From NCBI GenBank assembly GCA_900618795.1, contig UYJD01000002.1:1107150-1171149 (forward strand): a stretch of 64,000 nt of DNA. Reading direction: 5' to 3'. Shown here in pieces: positions 38,778-49,941 of this stretch; position 1 is the first letter of the stretch; each line of letters begins with the position of its first letter. Both the position numbers and the translations under genes were made by a program. Source of the stretch: Cyanodermella asteris. Taxonomy: Eukaryota; Ascomycota; Lecanoromycetes; Ostropales; Stictidaceae. The notes under the pieces were generated by a model. That model did no database searches and was not told where the DNA came from. It saw nothing but the letters and a program-made list of their open reading frames with translations.

Positions 38778-40972
38778 GCTTTGGGTTTAAGGGTGTAGAC
38801 CAGAATCGGACAATTGAAGTGAATGACCTGGGTTTCCTGCCTGGGATATCAATGTGCTGAAGAGCCGGTAGGAATGCGACACCTGGTCGAACGATTCGGG
38901 TGATTTGGTGTAGAGAATGGCGACGAGTAAAGAACGTGGATTATGAGACGGGCTCAACTAAAAAGGTGACAATGCCGGCAGCGCAGGAAACGAAGGTGGT
39001 GGTGAATTAGATACTAATCGTCTTGTCGCATAACGGGCCAGACAGCACAACGGACTGCCTGGCAGGGTGAATGGTGATAGTTGATGGTAGTTGAAGTGTG
39101 GTGAGGGGGGGGGCGCGAACCAGTTGAACCTCCTCTTGCTCTCCAACCATGCAATTAGCGATCAACGCTATGTCTCTATCATTCGGGAGTGTGAGTATCT
39201 AGAAGGGAAAAAACGAAGGGCAAGGCGCGAGTGAAGACGAGGGCGAGAGGTGTGACAGAAAGTGGAAACGAGGTCAAGGAGGCTGCATGGCAGCATCGAT
39301 GAGGCGCAGACGGCGGCAGGAGCCAAGGAAGGGTCAGAAATTCAGAGGCAGCATCACATCGCTCCCACGCACCACCACCTCACCTGAAACCGCACGATGA
39401 CCGGCTGCGACGTCCTGCTCAATCCTCACTGGCCCGCTGTCCGGCCAATCCTTGCCTCGCTCATCCTCTGACAGGGCCCCTGCTCATCAGAATGCAGCCC
39501 TCGGGTGCTGGAGCTCATTTCTTCACGTTGCTAGATCGCCGACCGACCGTCCCGACCGCCCTCCAGTAATAGATCCGACGGGCTACTCCAGCATCTTCAA
39601 CGTCTACAAGTATTTTCTTTTGCAGAGTCGACCCTCGAGAATGCTCTTCATGTTCAATTCTGTTCCTCCTGTTTCAAATGTGCGCAGAGTCCAGGCAGCC
39701 TGAGCGCTCGTTCCAATCTTAGCTGCGTCGCAAAATGTCCCCCCTGAGCCGGTGCATTGATGTGAGGAGTAGTAGCATTCCGTCAAGCATCAAAGCAGCA
39801 TCACCGTGGCCTCGACTGGCTGCAGGCGTCGCTTCGTCTGCTCGAAACGACACCGGCAGGCCCGTTGTTGCAGACGCAGTGCTCCTACAAGGGGCGGCGA
39901 TCTTACTGCCAGCTCAAAAACAGGTACCGTGAGAGTCAGCCGTCATGCCACAGTGACGGACTTTGCTGACTCACCAGGGCTCTTCTCGGCCCCAAATTTG
40001 GTGTTATTAAGGGGACTCCCACCCCGTAAGAACTTTGAAACGCAGAGCCTCACATCTTGTAAGTGGGTGCTCCCGTGATGGCATCCAGCACTTTTCAGAG
40101 GAGGTTAGGCAAAGGTGCTCCTGTCTCCGGGCTGCAGCGTAGTGTCACATGGTTTCAAGCCGCTTCGGCTAGCTGAAAGTCTTCTGGAACAGTGATACTT
40201 CTACTAATTGAGTCATTGGATTGTCGAGCGGATAAGTCGCCGTTTCGGAATGGCTTCCTCAATTTGATTGGCCGTACCAGACAACGAGTCTTGCGCACCT
40301 TGCGTTTGCTTGCTGTCCTTGCAGCATCGTCCATGAATCCACGAAAACGTCACGATAACCGCAATATCGCTCACTGGCGTACATACGTACGATATGCTTG
40401 ATCGAATTGGAGGGCTACATCGTGTGCAGGATGGAAGCTGTCTTTCTTGTCCTGACTCGCAATCTGAATCGAGCGTTTGGACAGCTACTTCGGCTACTGA
40501 CAAAAGTCGCCGAGAATAAGTTCACAGCGGTGTCGCGAAGCCGAGAAAGATGCGATTGTAAGACTCTTGCAAGGTGTTCTGAACAGACTCTCCGTCACAG
40601 AAAGATATGGCTCTTGCCGGTTGGCATGCAAGGGGACTGTCCGACGACGTCGTTCGGAACCTTGCCTAGCATCACTCGCACCGAAGCATCTAATACGGCG
40701 CTTTGGGCGAGTCCCCTTGGTTGAATGTCTGTGTCTATGCGGATCCGCAACTTTGCTGGGTTCTGCCACAATTGAGGCACCCCCGCGAGACCTATTCGAA
40801 ACGAACATATTGCGGACTATGGCGGCGCTGAAATCCAGATTATGTCGTGGCATCTTTCTTATGGCCCTGTTGAGTGACCACCCCACGCTGCTCGACGATT
40901 GCGTCTTGGCTCACGTCTATTCTTCTCTGACAAGATTGGCGATTGAGATCATTGCATGAATATAGAGAAGCT
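38778..40972. other. intergenic, 2.2 kb, no gene seen
   Basis: Between the Kelch gene promoter and the 3' end of the F-box-like gene. Frames up to 130 codons (for example 40494-40886 minus and 40567-40959 plus) overlap each other on opposite strands and look random. If the Kelch protein has a missed 5' exon with a signal peptide, it should lie just after 38778. Confidence 0.5.
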
Positions 40973-42286
40973 CTAAGCATAGGTCGCCAATAGCTTATCC
41001 ATGACGCCCCACAAACGCCGACGACTGCAGAAACCCGGTGGCGCATCACTACATTCTCCGCCAGCTTCGAATTCCGAACTTGTCGCAAGCAGCTTTACCA
41101 GAGCCTTCCAGTCGTAGTCGCGCCAGTCCCGCTGGCTTGTCCTGACGAAATTGCGTGGCCGTAATGTCGGCTCTTGTGATTCGGCGAACCTGGATCGAAT
41201 TCTTGGCTTGGTGTATTTGTAGCCGACTTCGCTCAGTGCATCTATGCGCCCCAGCATCTCTCCCGGATGTCTGGAAGCATAATTGTCGACGAGCGGCTCA
41301 AACCCCAGCAACGGAGGCTCCCCATATAGCAATTCATTGCACCAAAAGGCTTGATTGAGAGGCAAACGTTCAGCCAGGATAGGGTGCGCCAGGCGCATTG
41401 CGAAGACCGACGGTCTGTCAAGCTCCCAGGTGATCTGCTCAAGAAGCTCCATGGGTAACGTCAAGAGTCGACTTTTTGTATTGTAATCTCTGGTTGCTAT
41501 TGCTGACTCGGCTTCATGCGTGTCTGGGTGGTTGGCGTTGGGGAGCGGCTTCAATTTGGACATCAGCCATCTCGGCATGCTCGGGATCTGAGAGAACACA
41601 TCGTCCACAACTTCAACCGGCTCCTCCTTCGTTTCTCGACCCGTCATTCGAACCACAACAGCTCGACCCAGCATCTCCACTTCATCGACATTAGCCCGAC
41701 GGTACAAGCTTAAGGGATGCTCGAGACCTTTATTCCTCTCCAGAAATCGCTTGACCAGTACCTCGTAAAGAAGCTGAAGTCCATAAGATCCGGAGTTTCC
41801 ATGTCGCGGCTTGTTGAGAATGCGGTGGTTCAGATTGTTCCTCACCAATCTCACACATTTATAACAAATTGGGAACGCAAGCGGGCACGGCACTTTTCTC
41901 CCTTCTTCGCAGATGCTTAGTCCAGATCGATCCGCACTCATCGGCCCGATCAGATTGTTGGTCTTGGCCCATCTTATGCGAAGGAATTGTTCACTAATCT
42001 GTCGGTCCGACGTAGTTGGATGGCTGTAGACGGACATGAAGGTCGTCATGAACAACCCGACTCGACTGTCGTCGGACTTGAACGAGCCATCGAGACTTTC
42101 AGCATAGTTGCAGCACGGTATCCCATCGCCCCTCTGGCGCGTCAAGTATTCCTCGTCAGTTGGCCGGCAAATGTCGCTGATTCTGCCGATGCAAGCTACT
42201 CCTTGCAGACTGTGGCTAGGTTCTGCGTGGCAAATCTGGCATGGGTGTACCTTCTCTGTTGAGCCAAGCATTATCGTGGGAAGCAT
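40973..42286 (-). CDS. F-box-like protein with N-terminal cysteine cluster
   Basis: A 437-residue single-exon protein. The best-recognised part is an F-box-like segment at about 273-320: RLLTLPMELLEQITWELDRPSVFAMRLAHPIL, followed by LNQAFWCNELLYGE, a wording common in large fungal F-box families whose members hand substrates to Skp1-cullin-1. The N-terminal third has Cys residues in zinc-finger-like spacing (CQICH at 16-20, C32, C40, CC at 58-59, CYKC at 141-144), though no standard finger pattern is evident. The C-terminus is Arg/Trp-rich (SQRDWRDYDWKALVKLL). Such genes are numerous and fast-evolving in ascomycetes. The target is unknown, and the first ATG is assumed to be the start. Confidence 0.78.
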   Translation of the reverse strand: MLPTIMLGSTEKVHPCQICHAEPSHSLQGVACIGRISDICRPTDEEYLTRQRGDGIPCCNYAESLDGSFKSDDSRVGLFMTTFMSVYSHPTTSDRQISEQFLRIRWAKTNNLIGPMSADRSGLSICEEGRKVPCPLAFPICYKCVRLVRNNLNHRILNKPRHGNSGSYGLQLLYEVLVKRFLERNKGLEHPLSLYRRANVDEVEMLGRAVVVRMTGRETKEEPVEVVDDVFSQIPSMPRWLMSKLKPLPNANHPDTHEAESAIATRDYNTKSRLLTLPMELLEQITWELDRPSVFAMRLAHPILAERLPLNQAFWCNELLYGEPPLLGFEPLVDNYASRHPGEMLGRIDALSEVGYKYTKPRIRSRFAESQEPTLRPRNFVRTSQRDWRDYDWKALVKLLATSSEFEAGGECSDAPPGFCSRRRLWGVMDKLLATYA

Positions 42287-42914
42287 TGAGACTCGAATCC
42301 AAGAGCGAAGGTAGCTTATAGAAGTTCGGACGGGAGTTGATACTGATCATCCAGAAACGGCCGAAAATCGCTCCGTTAGTCTGAGGCTGTGCTATAGCAA
42401 GCCGAACGTATCGGTTGAAACTGCTCTTGCCAAGTTCGGCGCACCCGGACTCTTACGGACAGGTCTTTGAGCTGCGAGATGAAGCTGTACAAGATCTTGT
42501 CATCTGTCGAGCCGAGAGGTGATCTCAGGTTCCTGTAGGTTTAATTAGCTGAGCTAGCATTCTGCCCTGGCGGGAGCCCAACAGGCAACCGAAAGAAGTG
42601 CCCAGTAGCAATACAGCTACTCAGTGAATTGTCATATCAGGCAACCAAGGCATGCACCGTTCACTCGTACAAACGGCCACAACGACTCCCATGCAAAGCG
42701 TTTATCGATTGGTGTGGTGTAAGCATGAAGGAAGAGCGCTTGGCGACCTTTACAGCCGCCTTTGAAGGCCCTGCAGGCTCACAGTGTACGAATACGTCAC
42801 TTCAAGATCCAGTCCAGGCGACAGATCATTTTCCACCTCCACTCCTTGTAGGTTTCTTCTCCTGCTGCCACACGCTTCCTAATCAGTTGTCTAGATCCTC
42901 AACACCTCCGAGCG
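42287..42914. other. divergent intergenic region, no gene seen
   Basis: Between the F-box-like gene (minus) and the small membrane protein gene (plus). The frame that runs into the latter from 42629 has no conserved sequence before its ATG at 42915. Confidence 0.55.
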
Positions 42915-43653
42915 ATGGATGTTTTCTACGCGTACACCTACGGCACGGCGGCCTGGTTGGCAACGCAGGCTGTACCCTTGCTGATTGCGCCAAAGCTGAT
43001 TGTGGCATTCTTAGCAGACGAAGCTCACTCTGGAACAGGTACGTAGAACCTTCGTCTGTAGCTCCCGCTACATGTTCGTCACATGACACTGGCACTGACA
43101 CTACTCCTCCAGACCTCGAAATATACTTTTCACGAGGCCTGGCCTTTGCTCTGCTTACATTGGCGGTCCTTCTTGTAATACTCACGGGCTCAATTCCGCT
43201 CACACTCGAAGACCCGGCGGGAACGACAGCCGCGCCCGACGACAACGACAAGGCTCCCTTTGCGGTTCCAGCTATCCTCATTTCAACCGTGTTCCATGCT
43301 GTCAGCGCCTTCTACACGTATGCTTGTTATGTGAATACGGGTCAATTTGGGTTTGCGTTCGCAACCCTCATTTGGACTCTACTAGGCAGCATGGGCATAT
43401 GGTGAGTAACTGCCTCTCTGACTTCCCGAGCGACCTGTCATCTCTCGTACTTGCCTTTTCTCTAGTTTCTGAAGGCTTGGCTCTGGTGCCTCAGTTCGTC
43501 TGTGGCAACACTTTCCGGAACTTTGCTGACTCGTCAAGGTGTCTCATGTTCGGCTCAGAAAAGGGTCGGATCAGCAAGAGGACGGGCGCGGACAAGCGGA
43601 CAAGTGGGTGGCCTTTCAAGAACGTCGAGGCAGACAAGAAGAAGAGAAGATGA
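42915..43653 (+). CDS. Small four-helix membrane protein, fungal conserved (3 exons)
   Basis: Exons 42915-43038, 43113-43401 and 43539-43653, with introns of 74 bp (GTACGT...CCAG) and 137 bp (GTGAGT...CAAG), give 175 residues. The second join restores GIW-CLMFGSEKGRISKRTG. Four membrane helices are visible: AAWLATQAVPLLIAPKLIVAFL, GLAFALLTLAVLLVILTGSIPL, FAVPAILISTVFHAVSAFYTY and GFAFATLIWTLLGSMGIW. The C-terminus ends in the basic, conserved-looking motif TGADKRTSGWPFKNVEADKKKRR. The protein belongs to a fungal family I recognise by this C-terminal motif but whose function I do not know. The start is the first ATG that precedes helix 1, and the Lys-rich end could serve as an ER-retention-like tail (inference). 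Confidence 0.83.
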
Positions 43654-45460
43654 ATGATGTAGCCGCAGGCATTTTCGACCAAAGCTTCGCGAATACGTCT
43701 CCTGCTCCGGAGATGAGCTGTGTACACCATTGCCGGACAAGCTCGACCTTGATAGCAATTACTGGTAGCTTCAAACAGAGGGCTTCTTTTCTCGCTTTTG
43801 TCGCGCCATCATTTCGTTGCGAGGTTTGCTAGCCATTTAATCATTCCCATCTTCAATACCATGGCTTCTGTAGATGCAGTGCATGCTAGCGTCCTTGAAG
43901 GTGTCCATCAGCCCGGGTAGCCTCGATTTTTCAGGCTGGGACGTATGGCAAGCAGTGGAATTCAGACCCCTGGGCGTGCTTGACAACACAGACCCTATCC
44001 AGCCATGGCGCCCGGGTCACTTGGAGCCCGCTCGAACAAAGCTGAGCAAATGGGAGCGGAACCGCATGCCATCATGGCAATCGGAAGGGAGAGGTGGATG
44101 ACAAGCGCGTCTGCACCTGGCTGTGCGAGAGCTGTCTGACGGGTCGAAATGGTGATGACGGTGCAGGAAAGTCGAGGTTCGCCGGGCGAGCAGGGCACGT
44201 GACAGCTGGGAGCAAAGCGTGACACAGAATTGCTTGAGTGGCCCGCACCGCACCGCAGCCAAACAATTCTCTCTCGCGATTCTCAGATGCCAAAGCTTTT
44301 CTGGCTGCTGGATAGGAAGCGCAAATTTTCCATGGCAGGTCGACGACAGCAGAGGCACCAACAGCAGTGAAAGAGCAAGCCTACACACGACACTGGGCTC
44401 TGCCGGGCCCTAAACGATCATCGAGGCGCACAACGGGAGCTCCATTGCCATCTTTTCGCAGCTGACAGCACAGCGGTGGTTTGGCGGGCAGGCGTCGGTG
44501 TGTTTCTGCTCCCGAGCGTGCTGTGCGGCCCGTCGTCGCTTTAGTGGGCCAGCAAGCAAGCAAAAGCAATAATTGCTGCCGCCGAGAAAATCGTTCCACA
44601 CTAACTAAAATTTAACCACCATCGTCTCTGACCTACCCTGCCATTCACCCACCACTCCCCTCACCTTCTCTGCACCTGCTGCAGACCGGCCGAGCATCGT
44701 GCTTCACCAGATCTCAACAAAGCCCTCGACAGTCTGCCCCGACCGTCCTGGCAGCTGTGTCCGCGACGCTTCGTTTTACCTCTGTTCTTCTGAGCAGAGC
44801 TGACCACAGCTCCAGCCCACGTCGCCCGCTGCCACTGCGAGCATCAAGCACCCTTCGGCGCTTGCCCTACTTCTTGCTACGCTTGCGCCCTCTTTGTTCG
44901 TTCGGAAGCCCCTCTCTTCGCGAGAAAGATCCTTCATCACCCTTCTACGCTTCGGCCTGCCCTAACTGCGTTCCCCAAAACCGCTCAATTTAGCCGACCT
45001 TCGCCGTTAGCAAGTGCCGCAATCTTGGACTTGTCCTCATCACCTCCAACGGCCCGGTATTTCGCATTACACGGACTTCCTCACACCTCCTGTCAATCAG
45101 TCGGCCGACTCAAAGTCCTAATTCAGGCCCTACTCACTTGCACAGCACCTGCCTCACTGAAAGCGCATCGTGCCTCGGCAAAGACTTTCTCCTGCTCCGA
45201 CGCGAAAGAAGGACAAAAAAAGCAAACAGCGCACATCGTGAGCTGCCCCTGAAATTGTCACTTGTGGGCGAGGGAGCTGTGAAGGTGTCAAGGCGTTGAG
45301 CCCGAGCATCCGGCCCGGCAGCTTTTCCACCTTCTGCCACAGAAGTGTGTGTTCAAGAGTTGGAAAAGCATTTTGGGACGTCTTCATTAGAGGCCCTGAA
45401 CACACAAACCCGTCTGGATTGAAAGCTCCAGTCGTCGCCATCAGTGGCGTTCTCAGCAAT
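43654..45460. other. intergenic and long leader of the LARP gene
   Basis: About 1.8 kb without a recognised gene. From about 44630 to 45000 the plus strand is strongly pyrimidine-rich and is probably the core promoter and leader of the La-domain gene. Its frame stays open upstream from 45296 without an ATG. Confidence 0.55.
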
Positions 45461-48076
45461 ATGGCTGGTTTTTCGTATGCACAAGCTGCAAAGGGTCGCC
45501 CGCCTGTACCCACCGCTGCCACCCCGGCCAAGCAGGACCAGGGCACCGAACAGTTTTCCGCACCAGAAAGCGCATCCAGCAATCCCAAAACGTCGACAGA
45601 TGCACCAGTGGCATCTGAAGCCACCCACAATGATTCTGAAGAAACATTGAAGATCGAAGACTCGACGGACTCGGCTAGCAAGGCCACGACCGTAAAAAGT
45701 CAATCCGTCAGCAACGCATCCGGCGATGCTTCGCCAGCCATGGCTGAGTCGGCTACCACACTGGTCAAAGATGATGAGGCCAATGGGAATACGAAGGATT
45801 CCGAGTCTGCGACCTGGGAGAAGGTCTCACAAGGATCCTCCGTCGACAAGAGTACAGCCAAATCCGTCGGTGAAAGCGAGGATTCGAAAGTCACTGGATC
45901 GTGGGAGCATGTTCCGCCACCACAAGCCGTGCTCAAGGAGGCTCCATTGCCCACCGTAAATCCATGGGTGAAGCGCGCCCAGGATGCACAAAGGGTGAAG
46001 CCAATTCCCGTCGCTGCCGGGACAACTTCAATACCCAACGCCGCTGTTGACGTAAATCAGTCACGCAAGAAGGCACGCCCGTCTATCTCGGAGACAAATG
46101 GACCAAAGCCGGGAGACAAGGCTACAAAGATGGAAGAAGGTGAGATGTCAAATACCGCTGCGCAGTTTCCGTTGTCTAACTTAATGTCAGCCACCACCCG
46201 ACGCTACAAGCCTTCCAGCGAGACACGAATGGCATCCCGATTGCCGCCACCAACCTCAGATGCCATCTCATGGCCGACTCCAGACTCCGCCAAGCCTGAT
46301 GAGAAGGATAAGGATAAGCCCAAGTCCCCATCGCTGGACCGCAATGAGAGTGCTGAGCAGGACAAAGAAAGGTCTGGCGGCGCCAAGAGGGGTAAGAAGC
46401 ACTGGGAGCAGATCGAATTTGTCCCCACGGCCGTGTTCGCCACACCTCTTCCCACCAGTCGTCGTGGTGGCCGACCCAGCGCTCGTGGAGGCCGAGATAA
46501 CGCAATGGGCCGCGGAGCTGCGAACGGGGCTGGCAATGATCGATCGCCCGACGGAGATGTACGCACACCGTCTACTGAGGCGCCAGTGGACAGAAGTAGA
46601 ACTGATGCCACGCATGCGCGCGCGAACCAAACCGCGCCTCGTCAGAAACGATTGTCAGCTTCGGGGCAGACAAGACCTCGTGATTTCAGGAAAAACGATG
46701 CTGCCAGAGCAGAGGACGTGCGCCTCAATGGTCCTGAGCTCACAGACGTTCAAGAATCAGCAAATGATGTGCAAGCAGCTCAGCTCAACACCGACACCAA
46801 CGGTATCGGAACTTCGCCCAGTCAGCAGGAACCTTTTGGTGACCAAATCCCCGTGAACGGCGTCGAGACTTCCAGTGGCCCCTCGTTTCAGGATGCTCGT
46901 TCCTCTCGACCGTTCCGCGAAGCTCGCGGAGATTTCGCCGGACAAGGAAGGGATTTCAGCCGTGAGAGCAACGGTATGCCTCGCGAAGGTCGCTCGGAAC
47001 GCGGCGGTCGTGGTGGTCACCGTGGTCGTGGCGGCTTCAACAACGGCGCCTATTCTCATGGCTCTCCTGCTGCTAACAGCAACTATGGTTCGGCAGGGTT
47101 CGGCAACCCGAAGCATGCTTACCACGATCGACAGGGTCAATATCCAGGCTACGGTCCAGGTCGCGAAGGAAAGCATTTCCGCTCAGGAAGTCGCTCGCAA
47201 GCGGGCGGACCATCATCAGCACGCAACTCCTTCTACCCAGGAATGTACGGAGCGGCTTACCCAGGTGCGCCTGTACCGCCAGAAATGGCGAATGCGTACG
47301 GCATGCCTCCGACCATGCAGCAGCCATTCTATCACCCCGTCATGCCGGCACCACCACTGTTCGGTATCATCTCCGAACAAATGAAGTACTATTTCTCGCT
47401 CGAAAATCTTGTCCGGGATACCTATTTGCGGAGCAGGATGGATGACCAGGGCTTCATTCCGTTGGATTTCATGATGCCTTGGAGAAGAATGAAGATGATG
47501 ACTACTGACATCAACCTGGTTCGATTTGTCTGCCAGAATGTGCCTGAGATCGAGCTCCGTCTCGACGTCAATGGAGTCGATTACATCCGTCCTGCCCAAG
47601 GCTATGACAAGTGGATCTTGAAGCGTGAGGACCGCCTTCCGGAGGCGCGTCATGAGGGTCCAAACCTTCAGCCGAACACGCCCTTTGCACATCAGTTCCC
47701 GCCACCACCAATGTACCCGAACCAAGATCTGCCCATGCACGCCCCACAAGGCGTTCCTAAGCACAGCCGGGGCGTGAACGGCACCTCAGCTCATCAGGAG
47801 TACCAGGGTGCTCAGACGAACGGTCACACCAATGAAAGCCCAAGCCAGACTCCGCTTTCCGCCACAGTCCCCGAGTTCCAACCTGATCCCAGTCTTCAGG
47901 GCCAAGATCCGTTTGTCGGAGGCCCGGCTCAGAACTCGAACCATATTACAAAGAACGCTGACGCCCACAAGTCTGGCCCCAATGGCGTCAAGCATTCCCC
48001 ATCCCACCGTGTGGAACCTGCGCCACCAGAGACTAGTTCTGGACCAATCCTCACGTCCTTTTCCGATGCTGAGTAG
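45461..48076 (+). CDS. La-motif RNA-binding protein (LARP1/Sro9-like)
   Basis: An 871-residue single-exon protein from ATG 45461 (MAGFSYAQAAKGRPP). The La-type winged-helix domain is near the C-terminus at about 630-720: FGIISEQMKYYFSLENLVRDTYLRSRMDDQGFIPLDFMM, then TTDINLVRFVCQNVPEIELRLD. It binds RNA 3' ends or poly(A) and regulates translation. Upstream lie a long Ser/Thr/Glu-rich disordered region, the segment PTVNPWVKRAQDAQRVKP, and a Gly/Arg cluster (RSERGGRGGHRGRGG, about 510-525) typical of RNA-binding proteins. No RRM follows the La motif, as in the LARP1/Slf1/Sro9 group. Both ends (SYAQAAKG start, Pro/Gln-rich tail) fit that group. It is cytoplasmic by family knowledge. Confidence 0.93.
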   Translation: MAGFSYAQAAKGRPPVPTAATPAKQDQGTEQFSAPESASSNPKTSTDAPVASEATHNDSEETLKIEDSTDSASKATTVKSQSVSNASGDASPAMAESATTLVKDDEANGNTKDSESATWEKVSQGSSVDKSTAKSVGESEDSKVTGSWEHVPPPQAVLKEAPLPTVNPWVKRAQDAQRVKPIPVAAGTTSIPNAAVDVNQSRKKARPSISETNGPKPGDKATKMEEGEMSNTAAQFPLSNLMSATTRRYKPSSETRMASRLPPPTSDAISWPTPDSAKPDEKDKDKPKSPSLDRNESAEQDKERSGGAKRGKKHWEQIEFVPTAVFATPLPTSRRGGRPSARGGRDNAMGRGAANGAGNDRSPDGDVRTPSTEAPVDRSRTDATHARANQTAPRQKRLSASGQTRPRDFRKNDAARAEDVRLNGPELTDVQESANDVQAAQLNTDTNGIGTSPSQQEPFGDQIPVNGVETSSGPSFQDARSSRPFREARGDFAGQGRDFSRESNGMPREGRSERGGRGGHRGRGGFNNGAYSHGSPAANSNYGSAGFGNPKHAYHDRQGQYPGYGPGREGKHFRSGSRSQAGGPSSARNSFYPGMYGAAYPGAPVPPEMANAYGMPPTMQQPFYHPVMPAPPLFGIISEQMKYYFSLENLVRDTYLRSRMDDQGFIPLDFMMPWRRMKMMTTDINLVRFVCQNVPEIELRLDVNGVDYIRPAQGYDKWILKREDRLPEARHEGPNLQPNTPFAHQFPPPPMYPNQDLPMHAPQGVPKHSRGVNGTSAHQEYQGAQTNGHTNESPSQTPLSATVPEFQPDPSLQGQDPFVGGPAQNSNHITKNADAHKSGPNGVKHSPSHRVEPAPPETSSGPILTSFSDAE

Positions 48077-49941
48077 ACTCAGTCCTCGAGCTTTTACCAT
48101 TGTCTGGTTCCAGATCGATAGCGGCGTGTCGTTCATTTCCCTGTTGATTCGACTTGAAGGCTCATTCGATCCACCGAGTTTATACCCCTGGCCATTTCGA
48201 ACCCTTCTGAAGGATATATGCCCTCGCAATACTGGCATCGTATACTCGTCCTGGATGGCCTCTCTCAATCGCAGTTTCAATGCTGTACGCAGAGATCTTA
48301 CGCCTTACGCTACAAGACTACGACGTACACGCTATTTTCGACAGACCAACATCTGATCTATCTCTGCTAGCACTGCCTATGCAGCAAGCACACATTTTTC
48401 ACAGCATGCCTCAAGGACATCCTGTTTCTAATTATGAATGCAGGCCTGAAGGGCGAATAACCAGTTGGACTCTTTGAGCTATCAAAATCAATGCTGGGCG
48501 CAACCTTCGTCTGGGAATACTGCTGACGATTGTTTGCGAATTCGAGTCTGGGTCGAACATTCTTTTGTCTCTTTGGGATCCCGAAAGGCCCTCTACGAGC
48601 ACTTCCAAATCAACGGGTATCATCGACGGCATCATTCAAACTATACACGGGCAGCCGAAGGGCTTTCTAATCTTCTTGTACTTCAAAACTTTGAGTCTGG
48701 GCACGCGATGGTCGGAACATTGAAAGGCTGTTAGATCAACACTCTATCTCACCGCACGTGAGGTCAGCCGACACTGTCGCCTCGGTATGGCGAGGTCACA
48801 TCAGCGCTCAGCGTTTTCGCTGTGGTGGAAAAGCTGCTTGCAACCCTGGCTCTCCATCGATCGCTTTAGATTGTGGATACTCCACGAGCCGTACGCGATC
48901 ATACCTGGCGGACATTCTTGACATCAACGTGTCAACCCTTTGTTCAAATTGCTTTTATTGATGCTGTGGGGACCTGCTGCTGCTGAACCCCACCGAGCGG
49001 CTTACGGGTCCAATTGCGATACAACACACGACCTTCTGATTTATGGCAGCATATTGCTCCTGCACAAGAGACTTGAGCCTCTCTGTTGCACTCTTTCACA
49101 GCTGACTCGTTGATAACACGTGGAATATCGAATGGCAGATGAATGGGACTCATTGTTGCCTGGTGTGCATACGGTCTGTTTTGCACGGTGCTTTGAAGAA
49201 TAATTACTGATAGATTCGCGGACGGAGGAGGCAAAAGCCACTGGTCGGAACGAAATAATTTCGGAAAAACTGTGCATCAGCTCGAGGTCCGCAAAAGCTT
49301 TTGGCTTAACTTAGTTACAATACATTCCTTTGAACACATGCAAAGACCCTTGACAGGAGAATGATAGGAAAATTCTCCTCCGCGTTGTACGCATGGGGCC
49401 ACAAGAACCTCTGCGCGAGTACGACTCTTCTTGTTTGGCTGCTCTTGACCGGCTTTGAGCCAGTGAGTCGCGAGGCGAGGCTGAAAGTGCCGTGTCTCCC
49501 TCTTCGTCATTTGATCTGGCTACAAATTTCAATAATAACGTCCCAAAATTTGCTGGTGATACTTAGGTACGAAAGACCTGTTATATTTGTTTCTTGACGA
49601 TCAGCATATCCAAGGTACATGTTGAATTCAGCGAAATCTAACGCCAATACGACAACTGGAATGGAGAAAATCTCGAATACAGCCTCCGACATCGGTTGAT
49701 CAATATATCAGGAACCGGTTGCAGCAACATGGCGAGTATTAGATACGACAGATATTAACGCCACCATCAGCAAACGGATTTAAGTCTGGGTGTCAGGTAC
49801 CGGAAGAAGTACCTCCGGAGATGAGTCCGCTTCGCTGACGCATCGGTCGCCACCATCAGGGTCCGAAGCCGACCTGCTCCTCACGTCCACAATCTCCCAT
49901 ACCCATCTTCACCTTGATACTCATCCCTTCCAATACCCAAG
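48077..49941. other. intergenic, 1.9 kb, no gene seen
   Basis: Between the LARP gene and the next plus-strand gene. Several frames of 60-97 codons occur on both strands, none with a recognisable motif. Confidence 0.5.
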
